Shown: in pieces, positions 1 through 8,649 of the stretch | Layout of the letters: every line of letters starts with the position of its first letter | How positions within the stretch are numbered: the first letter of the stretch is position 1 | Assembly (NCBI GenBank): GCA_937998345.1 | Contig: CALLDH010000127.1 | Coordinates: forward strand, 1 to 36,130 | Length of the DNA stretch: 36,130 bases | Direction: 5' to 3' | Source of the DNA: an uncultured bacterium | Lineage (GTDB): Bacteria; Myxococcota_A; Polyangia; Polyangiales; Houyiibacteriaceae | The notes under the pieces: model-generated | The model's input: the letters and a program-made list of their open reading frames with translations, nothing else | Databases searched by the model: none | Told to the model about the DNA's origin: nothing | Program-made: the position numbers and the translations under genes

Positions 1-1
1 C

Positions 2-268
2 CTCTCCACCGTGGGCTGCGCCGGCTTTGGCGTCCAACAGGGGTCGAGCCTCACGGCGCAGTTCCAAAATGAACGCGGCTTCGACAACCTTTGGACGTCC
101 AGCGAAGAGACGCCCACGCCTGGGATCGAGGCACCACTCTACGCAGACCAGGGTCTCGGAGATTTGTGGAGCCCCCGGGAGAACGGGCAGGAGGCCGAGG
201 CCAGCGGCGGCGAAACGGGTTTTTACGTGACCCAGCGGCTCGGAAACCTTTGGAACTCGTCCATGTGA
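2..268 (+). CDS. C-terminal part of a small repeat-containing putative lipoprotein (5' end outside window)
   Basis: Open from the window edge: LSTVGC|AGFGVQQ... resembles a lipobox; three similar motifs GFDNLW / GLGDLW / RLGNLW; stop TGA at 266-268. Confidence 0.5.
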   Translation, partial: LSTVGCAGFGVQQGSSLTAQFQNERGFDNLWTSSEETPTPGIEAPLYADQGLGDLWSPRENGQEAEASGGETGFYVTQRLGNLWNSSM

Positions 269-279
269 GAGGAACCAAA

Positions 280-294
280 TTTACAAACTGTTAA
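280..294. promoter_or_regulatory. Imperfect operator-like palindrome TTTACA-N3-TGTTAA
   Basis: TTTACAAACTGTTAA read at 280-294; same architecture as the perfect palindrome at 317-331. Confidence 0.4.
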
Positions 295-316
295 GTTGCA
301 GGGCCGGAGTGATAAG

Positions 317-331
317 TTTACATTATGTAAA
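317..331. promoter_or_regulatory. Perfect 15-nt palindrome TTTACATTATGTAAA directly upstream of the P450 start codon
   Basis: TTTACAT-T-ATGTAAA read directly; ends 2 nt before ATG at 334. Confidence 0.5.
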
Positions 332-333
332 TC

Positions 334-1767
334 ATGACGCTGCTTGTCGATGCCCAAGAAGATCTGGCCCCGCCCAAGCCCATGCCCCGGCACAAGGGGC
401 ACTGGCTCTGGGGCGGCACTTTCGATTTCAAGCGAAATCCGGCCGAGTTCTTGCTCGAAGCACACGAGGAATACGGCGACGTGTTCGTGACCCGGGTGCT
501 CACCGGTTCGTCGTACTTCATTCGTGATCCAGAAGTCGTCAATGCGATCAACGTCACGCACGCGAAGCACATCTACAAGCCAAAGGTGGTGAAACAGATG
601 TGGAAGCCGTTTCTCGGGAACGGGCTGGTGCCAAACGATGGTGAGTCGTGGAAGCGCCAACACAAGTTGATCATGCCCGGCTTCCACAAGATGCGCGTCG
701 ACGCCTACGCGCCCACAATGGGCGACTACACGCGCGACATGATTCGCGCTTGGAAAGATGGTGAGCAACGCGATTTTCGAGACGAGATGGTGCAGCTCAC
801 GCTCCGCATCGTTGCGAAGACCCTGTTCGACACGGATCTCGCGCACGATTCCGAGACCGTGCACGATGCGATGCAAGCCATCATGGAGGCGCTGATCGAC
901 CACGCGCAAACGCCGATCCCCGCACCACGATGGTGGCCTTCGGAGCGCAACCGGCGAATGGTTCGCTCGCTCGACGCGATGGATGGCGTCATCGAACGCC
1001 TGGTCGCTTCCCGGCGCCAACAGCAGAAGGATCGTGGTGACCTCATGTCGCACATCGTGTTTGCCACTGATGAAGAGGGGAGCATGTCCGCCCAGCAAAT
1101 GCGCGACGAGCTGATGACGCTCATTTTTGCGGGCCACGAGACCACGGCGCACACTCTCACCTGGGCCTGGTATCTACTGGCGACCCACCGCGACAAGCTG
1201 GCGAAGGCGCAGCGAGAGATCGACGAGACCATCGGCGACAGGTCGATCGGCGTCGATGACTTGCGAAACCTGCCGTACCTCGAAATGTGCCTCAAAGAAT
1301 CGCTTCGCCGTCTCCCCGCGGTGTGGATCTACGGCCGCGAGGCGCAGACGGATCTCAATCTCGCCGGCTACTTCTTCCCGAAGGGCTCGATCCTCGCGGT
1401 CAGCCCTCTGGCCACGGGGCGCAACGCCAAGTACTTCGACAAGCCCTTGGAGTACCGGCCCGAGCGCTGGACCCGCGATTTTGAGCGCCAGCTCCCGAAG
1501 GGGGCGTACGTGCCATTCGCCGCGGGCCCCCGGGTTTGCCTCGGGAAGCAATTCGCGATGATGGAGATGCGCCTCATCCTCGGCACGCTGATCCAGAACG
1601 TGGACGTCAACCTCCTCGAGGGCTTCGAGCCCGATATCGTTCCCCAGATATCGCTGAATCCGGGCGAGCGCGGCATGCAGATGAAGGTCCACTTCCGTGA
1701 TGGAGCGCCGGTCTTGACCGGCGACCACAGCCGGCCGCAGGAGGCTTCCAGCCCGCACGCGGCCTGA
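334..1767 (+). CDS. Cytochrome P450
   Basis: 477 aa; I-helix AGHETTA, K-helix ESLRR, heme-binding FAAGPRVCLGKQFA. Confidence 0.95.
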   Translation: MTLLVDAQEDLAPPKPMPRHKGHWLWGGTFDFKRNPAEFLLEAHEEYGDVFVTRVLTGSSYFIRDPEVVNAINVTHAKHIYKPKVVKQMWKPFLGNGLVPNDGESWKRQHKLIMPGFHKMRVDAYAPTMGDYTRDMIRAWKDGEQRDFRDEMVQLTLRIVAKTLFDTDLAHDSETVHDAMQAIMEALIDHAQTPIPAPRWWPSERNRRMVRSLDAMDGVIERLVASRRQQQKDRGDLMSHIVFATDEEGSMSAQQMRDELMTLIFAGHETTAHTLTWAWYLLATHRDKLAKAQREIDETIGDRSIGVDDLRNLPYLEMCLKESLRRLPAVWIYGREAQTDLNLAGYFFPKGSILAVSPLATGRNAKYFDKPLEYRPERWTRDFERQLPKGAYVPFAAGPRVCLGKQFAMMEMRLILGTLIQNVDVNLLEGFEPDIVPQISLNPGERGMQMKVHFRDGAPVLTGDHSRPQEASSPHAA

Positions 1768-1873
1768 GCCTAGCGTCGAGTGTTCACGCCATGAATCAGG
1801 ACTGCGGGTGCCGGCGGTCGAGTATTCTCGCATTCGAGCATGGGGGAATCGTTGGGTTTTCATCGGCGAATAG

Positions 1874-1905
1874 CAATATTGTTAGAATTTTGCAGTATTA
1901 ATACT
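1874..1905. promoter_or_regulatory. AT-rich palindrome pair: CAATATTG (1874-1881) and AGTATTAATACT (1894-1905)
   Basis: Both are perfect palindromes in an AT-rich island of a GC-rich region; a -35-like TTGACG overlaps at 1905-1910. Confidence 0.3.
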
Positions 1906-2001
1906 TGACGCAGTGCGTTGCCGCACCCATGCTGGTGTGTATCAGGAACCCGAGTGGCCTGCCCCAGCACGTGGCTCGCGGGACCGGATCGGGGGTTTCC
2001 C

Positions 2002-2154
2002 ATGGACACTGCATTGCTCGTCGTCATCATGTCTCTCGTCGCGCTTCACGTCGCTGCCCTTGCCGGTGGCGGCCTGGCGCTGTTCGTGATGCGCCTTCTA
2101 GGTCGTGGGCCCGAGAGTATCTCCGGCACCGAGGGCCGAGAGTCGATTCCCTGA
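2002..2154 (+). CDS. Small single-TM hypothetical protein
   Basis: MDTALLVVIMSLVALHVAALAGGGLALFVMRLLGRGPESISGTEGRESIP; one hydrophobic helix. Start inside ORF 1918..2154 is uncertain. Confidence 0.35.
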   Translation: MDTALLVVIMSLVALHVAALAGGGLALFVMRLLGRGPESISGTEGRESIP

Positions 2155-2184
2155 GCCCAGTGGGCCTGCGCCGCCTGGCCTAGG

Positions 2185-2880
2185 TCAGCACCAGGAGGCC
2201 TGGTGCTCCGGCTGTTCTAGGAGCTCGCGCAGGTTTGCCGAGACGACCCGATAGCCGACGTTGCCGTAGAGCTTCTGCCTACCCTGGTTGAGGTAATAGG
2301 TCGGACTACCTTCGATCTTGTTTTCGTCGCGCAGCTCGATGTCGCGGCACATCTCGGCCATCGCTTCGCCGGAGCTCAGCTTAGCTTCGATGGCGTCGGT
2401 CGGTAGTCCGACCTGACGGAGCACGTCCAGAAGCACCTGGCGGTCGGAGATGTCCCGCGCGTGCTCGAAGAAGGCCGAGCGAATCTGCCAGGTCGCCTCC
2501 TCGAAGAGGGTGCGTCCACCGAGGTCCCCGCGGCGCGCCGCGTCGATGACTCCTTCCTGGGTGAGTAGTCGCGCCGCACAGAGTACTTCGTGCGCCGCCG
2601 AGGAAGTCGTTGGCGCGACTTTGCTCCAGACGCGCGCGTTCACCGTGACGTGCGGGAAACCCTCGGCGACCTTCCGAACGTGTTCCCCGAACCCCGCGTA
2701 TCCGCCTCGGTCCTTTCGACCTTCGGCGATGCGATGGCGAGTGGCGCCGAAAATGGGGATGAAGCGGTATTCCAGCTCGACCGAGGAGCCGAACTCCTTG
2801 CGCACCTCGTCCAAGCGAACCTCGGCAACGTAGGCCCAAATGCACAAAACATCGGAAACGTAGGAGATGTGGAGCGTCAT
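2185..2880 (-). CDS. DsbA-like thioredoxin-fold protein (FrnE / 2-hydroxychromene-2-carboxylate isomerase type)
   Basis: MTLHISYVSDVLCIWAYVAEVRLDEV...; C-terminal GSPTYYLNQGRQKLYGNVGYR typical of the family; ATGA overlap with the upstream gene. Confidence 0.8.
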   Translation of the reverse strand: MTLHISYVSDVLCIWAYVAEVRLDEVRKEFGSSVELEYRFIPIFGATRHRIAEGRKDRGGYAGFGEHVRKVAEGFPHVTVNARVWSKVAPTTSSAAHEVLCAARLLTQEGVIDAARRGDLGGRTLFEEATWQIRSAFFEHARDISDRQVLLDVLRQVGLPTDAIEAKLSSGEAMAEMCRDIELRDENKIEGSPTYYLNQGRQKLYGNVGYRVVSANLRELLEQPEHQASWC

Positions 2881-3092
2881 TCGAACACCACGTAGGCAAT
2901 GCCTGCGATGAAGAGAAGCGCGAAGACGACCAGCCACTGGCGCCAGATGTCGCTTTGAAGCGCGGAGTCGTCGGCCGGCTCTACGGCTTCGGTTCGGCTG
3001 CACTTCGGACAGCGAGGATCGTCGCCGGCTTCTTTGGGGACGAACTCATGGTCGCAATCGGCGCAGATGTAGTGTGCCGACACGGCGCTCAC
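2877..3092 (-). CDS. Zinc-ribbon + C-terminal TM small protein
   Basis: CADCDHEF...CPKCSR (two CxxC) followed by hydrophobic WLVVFALLFIAGIAYVVFE; GTG start overlaps the stop of the upstream rhodanese gene. Confidence 0.65.
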   Translation of the reverse strand: MSAVSAHYICADCDHEFVPKEAGDDPRCPKCSRTEAVEPADDSALQSDIWRQWLVVFALLFIAGIAYVVFE

Positions 3093-3436
3093 CACTGCCC
3101 GATGCCGCCCAGGTCGTGAACGTTCGCGAAGCCTTTGCTTTCGAGCAATCGCTTTGCCATCGCACTGCGGTTGCCGCTTTGGCAGTAGACGACGATCTGA
3201 CCCGTCTTGTCGCCTAGCTCGTCGAGCCGTCCGCTGAGCTCCTGAACCGGGATGCTGATGGCGCCTTCGATGTGCCCCCCGGAGAACTCCCCGGGGCTGC
3301 GAACGTCGAGAAGGATCGCCCCCTTCGTGACGAGCTCGCGCGCCTCGCCTCCCGAGATTCGTACCGCCGAGAAACGCATGTAGAGCACGGCCGCAACGAT
3401 GATGACCAAGACGACCAAGATGAGCTTTGAAAGCAT
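3089..3436 (-). CDS. Membrane-anchored rhodanese-like domain protein
   Basis: N-terminal TM helix; rhodanese motifs LLDVRSPGEFSGGHIEGAISIP and active-site CQSGNRS. Confidence 0.9.
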   Translation of the reverse strand: MLSKLILVVLVIIVAAVLYMRFSAVRISGGEARELVTKGAILLDVRSPGEFSGGHIEGAISIPVQELSGRLDELGDKTGQIVVYCQSGNRSAMAKRLLESKGFANVHDLGGIGQW

Positions 3437-3523
3437 GGGCCCAAGGATAGTCGCGCGACGTGGGCGCGCCAGAGGCCGGACGCAAAGGCGGCATCAGGGC
3501 GAAAAGCGCGCTAGACCTGCCGC

Positions 3524-5230
3524 ATGAGCGAGCCGAAGGGCAAGGCCGAAGGCCAAGAGAACGCGCCCAACTTCATCCACGACCTGGTTGAAGCCGACAT
3601 CCGCGAAGGGAAGCACGGCGGCCAGGTCGTGACGCGGTTTCCCCCCGAGCCCAACGGCTATCTGCACATCGGGCACGCCAAGTCGATCTGTTTGAACTTC
3701 ACGACTGCGGAGCTCTCCGGTCAGGGGCGCTGCCATCTTCGCTTCGACGACACGAATCCGGAGGCTGAGGATACCGAGTACGTGGAGTCGATTCGCGAAG
3801 ACGTGCGATGGCTCGGATTTGATTGGGGGAGCCATGAATACTTCGCGTCAGACTACTTCGAGCGGCTCTACGATTGTGCGGTGGACCTGGTCAAGCGTGG
3901 GTTCGCGTATGTCGATAGTCAGAGCCCCGAAGAGATCCGCGAGGGCCGCGGTGACTTTTACAGGCCCGGGGTGAACGGTCCGTTTCGGGATCGAAGCGTC
4001 GAGGAAAATCTGGACCTGCTGGCTCGGATGCGAGCCGGCGAGTTCGACGAGGGCGCTCACGTATTGCGCGCGAAGATCGACATGGCGTCCAAGGACGTCA
4101 ACCTTCGCGATCCGCTCATGTACCGCATTCGCAAAGTGACGCATCACCGCACTGGCGACGACTGGTGCATCTACCCGATGTACGACTACGCGCATCCGAT
4201 GTCGGATGCGTTCGAGGGGATCACCCACTCCGTCTGTACATTGGAGTTCGCGCACCACAATCCGCTCTACCAGTGGTTCGTGTCGCACTTCGACTTCGAC
4301 CCGATGCCTTGGCAATACGAGTTCGCGCGCTTGAACCTAACCTACACGGTGATGAGCAAGCGCCTGCTCAAACGGCTCGTCGAGGAAGCGCGCGTCAGCG
4401 GCTGGGATGACCCCCGGATGCCTACGGTAGCCGGGATGCGCCGTCGCGGGTACACGCCTGCAGCGATTCGCCGCTTTGCGGAGCGCATCGGCGTGTCGCG
4501 GCGAGACAGCGTCGTCGATGTCGGGCTCCTCGAGCATGCTCTTCGCGAAGATCTCAATGTCACCTCGCCGCGAACCATGGCGGTTCTGCGGCCGTTGAAG
4601 CTGGTGATCGAGAACTTCCCCGAAGATGAAGAGGTCGAGCTCGTCGCGCCCTTCAGCCCGAACGACGAGAGCTTCGGATCGCGAACACTCCACCTCACGC
4701 GCGAGGTGTTCATCGAACGCGACGACTTCATGGAAGAGCCGGTCAAAAAGTGGTTCCGCCTCGCGCCCGGCAAGGAGGTCCGCTTGCGGTATGGCGCGCT
4801 GGTTACCTGCAACGAAGTCGTCAAAGACGACGCGGGCAACGTCGTCGAGCTCCGCTGCACCTGGGACCCGGAGTCCAAAGGCGGCAACGCCCCGGATGGA
4901 CGCAAGGTGCGCGGCACGATCCACTGGGTCAGCGCGAAATACGCGGTCGATGCCGAGGTGCGCCTCTACGACCGCCTCTTCAACGATGAAAACCCACTCG
5001 ACGAAGCACACGAAGGCGACTTCACCGATCGCATCAACCCGTCCTCTCTGGAAGTACTACCACACGCGAAGCTCGAGCCCAGCCTAGCCGCTCGCGGCCC
5101 CGGCGAAAGGGTCCAGTTCGAACGCCTAGGCTACTTCGTCGTCGACCCCGACAGCACCCGAGCCCACCCCGTCTACAACCGCACCATCCAACTCAAAGAC
5201 TCCTGGTCCAAACAAGCCAAACGAAATTAA
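3524..5230 (+). CDS. glnS: Glutaminyl-tRNA synthetase
   Basis: 568 aa; class I signature PPEPNGYLHIGHAKS and KMSKS-like VMSKRLL. Confidence 0.95.
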   Translation: MSEPKGKAEGQENAPNFIHDLVEADIREGKHGGQVVTRFPPEPNGYLHIGHAKSICLNFTTAELSGQGRCHLRFDDTNPEAEDTEYVESIREDVRWLGFDWGSHEYFASDYFERLYDCAVDLVKRGFAYVDSQSPEEIREGRGDFYRPGVNGPFRDRSVEENLDLLARMRAGEFDEGAHVLRAKIDMASKDVNLRDPLMYRIRKVTHHRTGDDWCIYPMYDYAHPMSDAFEGITHSVCTLEFAHHNPLYQWFVSHFDFDPMPWQYEFARLNLTYTVMSKRLLKRLVEEARVSGWDDPRMPTVAGMRRRGYTPAAIRRFAERIGVSRRDSVVDVGLLEHALREDLNVTSPRTMAVLRPLKLVIENFPEDEEVELVAPFSPNDESFGSRTLHLTREVFIERDDFMEEPVKKWFRLAPGKEVRLRYGALVTCNEVVKDDAGNVVELRCTWDPESKGGNAPDGRKVRGTIHWVSAKYAVDAEVRLYDRLFNDENPLDEAHEGDFTDRINPSSLEVLPHAKLEPSLAARGPGERVQFERLGYFVVDPDSTRAHPVYNRTIQLKDSWSKQAKRN

Positions 5231-5260
5231 AGGGGACAGTCCCCTTTTTCAAAGGGTTAA
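5229..5260 (+). repeat. 32-bp palindrome-containing repeat, copy 1 (AAAGGGGACAGTCCCCTTTTTCAAAGGGTTAA)
   Basis: Identical 32 nt found in inverted orientation at 10458-10489; GGGGAC-A-GTCCCC dyad with T-run; begins inside the glnS stop codon. Confidence 0.85.
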
Positions 5261-5284
5261 GAGTTGACGAATGCCAGCACCTCA

Positions 5285-6430
5285 TCACTCCGCCTCGATG
5301 CGGCGTGTCAGCTCTTCATGCCACCATTGAATCGGCGCTTCTTCGATGCCGTAGGTGAGAAACTCGTTGGCACCGCTCCTGAGCCCTTTCTGAATCTGCT
5401 CGCAAACCCACAAGTCCTCGCCTTTGAATACGCCGTTCTGGATCAGCTCATAGTTGACCTCCCAATGCTCGCGCGCCTTTTCGGTTGTGGGCGCCTCGGG
5501 GATGATCAAGTCGTGCTCCCAATAGATTTCATCGAGGGCAGTTGGGTACGCCGTCGCGCGGCTCACGAAACCGGGCTGCGCCACGAAGATCGTATTGGGG
5601 AAAATGACGTACGTCGGTGTGGCGATGTCGCGAATGTCATCGATGGACCCGCTCGCCGCAGCTTCGAGAAAACCACCGCGGCCGACAATCGCGCGAACAT
5701 GCGGACCGGTGAGCTCGGAGTAGCTCCGATGGTCCTTGAAGTAGGGCCCGACGGTCTTATGGTGGAGATGCCGCACATGGTAGCCATCGAGAAAGGCTTC
5801 CATGACGATCTTCCAGTTCGTGCGCGCTGTCGTGGTGGCGCGCCGGAATACGACGTGGCTCTCCAGGTTCAAGGGACCGAGATCCGGTTGCAGGGGGTCG
5901 AGAAACGCATCGAAGTCGTACTCCGCCGCAGGGCTGGCGACGACCCACACGAAGCCGAAGCGTTCTGTCACAGGCAGCGAGATCAAGTTGTACTCGTTCC
6001 TATCGAGCGTCGGAAACAGCTCCTGCCTCGGCACGTCGAGTAGCTTGCCCTCGATGTCATACGTCCAGCCGTGGTAGCGGCAATGAAAGCCTTTTCGCAA
6101 CTTGCAGAAACCGGATTCCTCCACGAGGCGCGTCCCACGATGCCGGCACACATTGAGCATCGCGTGGAGCTCGCCTTCACGGTCCCGAGTCACCATGATG
6201 GGAACGCCGAGTGCATCGTGTACCAGACAGGATCTGGCCGTTTGGAGCTGAGACACATGCGCGACGGCCATGGGAAGCGCGCGCAGTAGACGGCGCTCAG
6301 CCTGGAGCTGGAGTTCATCGGTGTAGGCGGCGGCGGGCATCTGGAAGTCCGTCAGCCCAGGGTCCAACCCGCCTTCGTACACGCGCACGAGTTTCTGGAG
6401 CAGGTGTTCGTAGATCGGCGGATTCTTCAT
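5285..6430 (-). CDS. Rieske [2Fe-2S] aromatic ring-hydroxylating oxygenase, alpha-subunit type
   Basis: Start MKNPPIYEHLL; Rieske motif CRHRGTRLVEESGFCKLRKGFHCRYHGW; mononuclear iron motif EAFLDGYHVRHLHH. Confidence 0.9.
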   Translation of the reverse strand: MKNPPIYEHLLQKLVRVYEGGLDPGLTDFQMPAAAYTDELQLQAERRLLRALPMAVAHVSQLQTARSCLVHDALGVPIMVTRDREGELHAMLNVCRHRGTRLVEESGFCKLRKGFHCRYHGWTYDIEGKLLDVPRQELFPTLDRNEYNLISLPVTERFGFVWVVASPAAEYDFDAFLDPLQPDLGPLNLESHVVFRRATTTARTNWKIVMEAFLDGYHVRHLHHKTVGPYFKDHRSYSELTGPHVRAIVGRGGFLEAAASGSIDDIRDIATPTYVIFPNTIFVAQPGFVSRATAYPTALDEIYWEHDLIIPEAPTTEKAREHWEVNYELIQNGVFKGEDLWVCEQIQKGLRSGANEFLTYGIEEAPIQWWHEELTRRIEAE

Positions 6431-6520
6431 GTCGTCTCCGGGATCGGGACAGGACGCCTCTTTCAGTACCACATGCGCATCCGCACCTGCGGGGAAAGCT
6501 CTGTTATGCTCGCGCCCGCG

Positions 6521-7180
6521 ATGCGCATCTTCATCACGGTCATGGCGCTCATCGTCCTTGCTGGCGTCGGGTCCGCAACCTGGCTCATGACACGCCAACC
6601 TAGCGTAGCGCAGGCGGCTCGCATTGCCGCGGTGCTCGAGAGCACGGCCCCTCCCGGCGAACCTGCTGCATTTGCGCATTGCGCGTCGTGCCATTTGCAC
6701 GACGGGAGCGGGAGGCCCGACGGTTCGATACCGCGACTCACAGGACAACGGCGCTCGGTGTTGGAGAACAAGCTCTATCGTTTGCGGGCCGGGATCTTGC
6801 GCATGCCCGTCATGGACCCATTCGCGCGAACATTGGTACCCAGTGAGATCGCCCAAATCGCCGAGTACCTATCTGACCTGCCTGCGGCGGCGGCGCCGAG
6901 CGACGCCACTGAAGAGGAACGAGCCCAGGGAGCCTTGCTTTACGCGGAGCATTGCGCCTCTTGCCACGGGGCGAACGGAGAAGGCCAAGATGAACTGTTC
7001 GCGTCGCGGCTGTGCGGCCAGTACGCCGGCTACCTCAACCGCCGGCTCGCAGAGGTTGCAGCAGGGACCCGGGGCGATGCCGATGCGGTCATGCAAGACG
7101 CGATCGATGCGGTGCCAGTCGATGACCTTCGCGCCATCGTGGCCTGGCTGGCGGCCGGGAACGGATGCACGTCGCCATGA
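6521..7180 (+). CDS. Diheme c-type cytochrome, exported
   Basis: Two CxxCH motifs (CASCHLHDGSG, CASCHGANGEG); N-terminal hydrophobic export signal; alternative ATG at 6506. Confidence 0.85.
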   Translation: MRIFITVMALIVLAGVGSATWLMTRQPSVAQAARIAAVLESTAPPGEPAAFAHCASCHLHDGSGRPDGSIPRLTGQRRSVLENKLYRLRAGILRMPVMDPFARTLVPSEIAQIAEYLSDLPAAAAPSDATEEERAQGALLYAEHCASCHGANGEGQDELFASRLCGQYAGYLNRRLAEVAAGTRGDADAVMQDAIDAVPVDDLRAIVAWLAAGNGCTSP

Positions 7181-8649
7181 GTGATCGGCTTGGGCGCAGA
7201 CGATTCGTGCGATTGAGTGGGGGTGCTGCGGTCGCGGCCTCGCTCGGTTCACCGGGTTTGGTTCGCGCCGCCGCGGGGGAAGCTACCGGTCCTGCCGCGC
7301 GGCATGTCAACGTGATCATCATCGGTGCGGGGCTCTCGGGTCTGATGGCGGGCCGCGAGCTACGCCGGCGCGGAGTGGATTCGTTTCTCGTGCTCGAGGC
7401 AAGCGATCGCGTAGGCGGACGCACGCTCAACATGCCCATTGGCGGCGGGCATATCGTGGAGGTCGGCGGGGAGTGGATCGGTCCTGGCCAGGACAGCGTG
7501 GCTGCCTTGATCGGCGAGCTCGGCATCGGCTCCTTCGATGCCTACTACGAAGGCGACACCACGTACGACATCGAAGGCGCGATCTCTCGCGGTTTTTTGC
7601 CGCACGTCAGTCTCGCCGAAGCCGCCGACTTCGCGAAGGTCGCCTGGCAGCTCGACCGTCTCTGCAAGAAGATGCCGGTTGGTGAACCATGGCGCATGGA
7701 TGGCGCCGCTAGCCTCGATCGCACGACGCTCGGGGATTGGCTCCGCGAGCACGCAGCGACGAGCTTCACGCCGTCGGTTTTCCGTTTGATCACCCGCGCG
7801 GTCTGGGCCGGCTATCCGGAGCGCATTTCGCTGCTTTGGGTCTTGCACTACCTGCGCGCGGCCGGTGGCTTGTTGCCAGTGATCCTCAACGACGGAGGTG
7901 CTCAGGATCAACGAATCGTTGGTGGTTCTCAAATCATCTCGGAGCGCATGGCGTCCCAACTCGGAGATCGTGTCCTTCTCCGCCGACCCGCTCTTCGCAT
8001 CGAAGACCATGACCCGAAACGCATGCGCGTGATGACCCCAGTCGAAACCTTCACCGCCGATCGAGTCATCGTCGCGATGGCGCCCGCCGACACCCTGCGA
8101 ATCGAGTTCACGCCGGCACTGCCGAAGCCGCGCCAGGATTTGGCCGCTGGCTGGGCTCGCCTACCTCGCTTGCCCTTGGTCAAAGCCGCCGTGTTGTATG
8201 AGAGCCCATTCTGGCGTGCGGACGGTCTCAACGGCGCGATGCAGAGCGACCGGAGCCCGATTCAGCTCGTCTTCGACAACTCACCCGAAGATGGCTCGAT
8301 GGGTGTTCTCAGCTGCTTCCTCTCGGTCGTGGAGTGCCCTCATCTCGCAGACCGCAAGGCCCGCGAGGAAGGGTTGCGAGACGAGCTCGCACGCTACTTC
8401 GGTTCAACAGCCCTCGACGCGACCGGCTACGTCGAAAAGGACTGGGCTGCCGACCCCTGGAGCACTGGTTGTATCAGCCCGCTGACACCCGGTGTCCTCA
8501 CCGCCGCCGGCGAGTATTTGCGCAAGTCCACGGGCCGAATTTTTTGGGCCGGCACCGAGAGCGCCAAGCGCTGGTGCGGCTACATGGACGGGGCGATTTC
8601 GGCGGGTGCGAGGGCCGCAAGCGAAGTTCACGCCTCGTTGAAGGCTTAA
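7177..8649 (+). CDS. Tat-signal flavin monoamine oxidase family protein
   Basis: RRRFVRLSGG twin-arginine signal; VIIIGAGLSGLMAGRELRRRG dinucleotide-binding motif, ASDRVGGRT; C-terminal FWAGTESAKRWCGYMDGAISAG; ATGA overlap with the cytochrome c gene. Confidence 0.9.
   Translation: MSDRLGRRRFVRLSGGAAVAASLGSPGLVRAAAGEATGPAARHVNVIIIGAGLSGLMAGRELRRRGVDSFLVLEASDRVGGRTLNMPIGGGHIVEVGGEWIGPGQDSVAALIGELGIGSFDAYYEGDTTYDIEGAISRGFLPHVSLAEAADFAKVAWQLDRLCKKMPVGEPWRMDGAASLDRTTLGDWLREHAATSFTPSVFRLITRAVWAGYPERISLLWVLHYLRAAGGLLPVILNDGGAQDQRIVGGSQIISERMASQLGDRVLLRRPALRIEDHDPKRMRVMTPVETFTADRVIVAMAPADTLRIEFTPALPKPRQDLAAGWARLPRLPLVKAAVLYESPFWRADGLNGAMQSDRSPIQLVFDNSPEDGSMGVLSCFLSVVECPHLADRKAREEGLRDELARYFGSTALDATGYVEKDWAADPWSTGCISPLTPGVLTAAGEYLRKSTGRIFWAGTESAKRWCGYMDGAISAGARAASEVHASLKA

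Noticed and set aside
2881-3003. N-terminal extension of the DsbA-like ORF
   Set aside because: Overlaps the zinc-ribbon gene in another frame; MTLHISYVSD start with ATGA overlap is more plausible.
3093-3494. N-terminal extension of the zinc-ribbon ORF
   Set aside because: Out-of-frame overlap of the rhodanese gene with low-complexity Arg-rich translation.
6431-6856. N-terminal extension of the Rieske ORF
   Set aside because: The extension runs antisense through the cytochrome c gene; MKNPPIYEH at 6430 is a sensible start.
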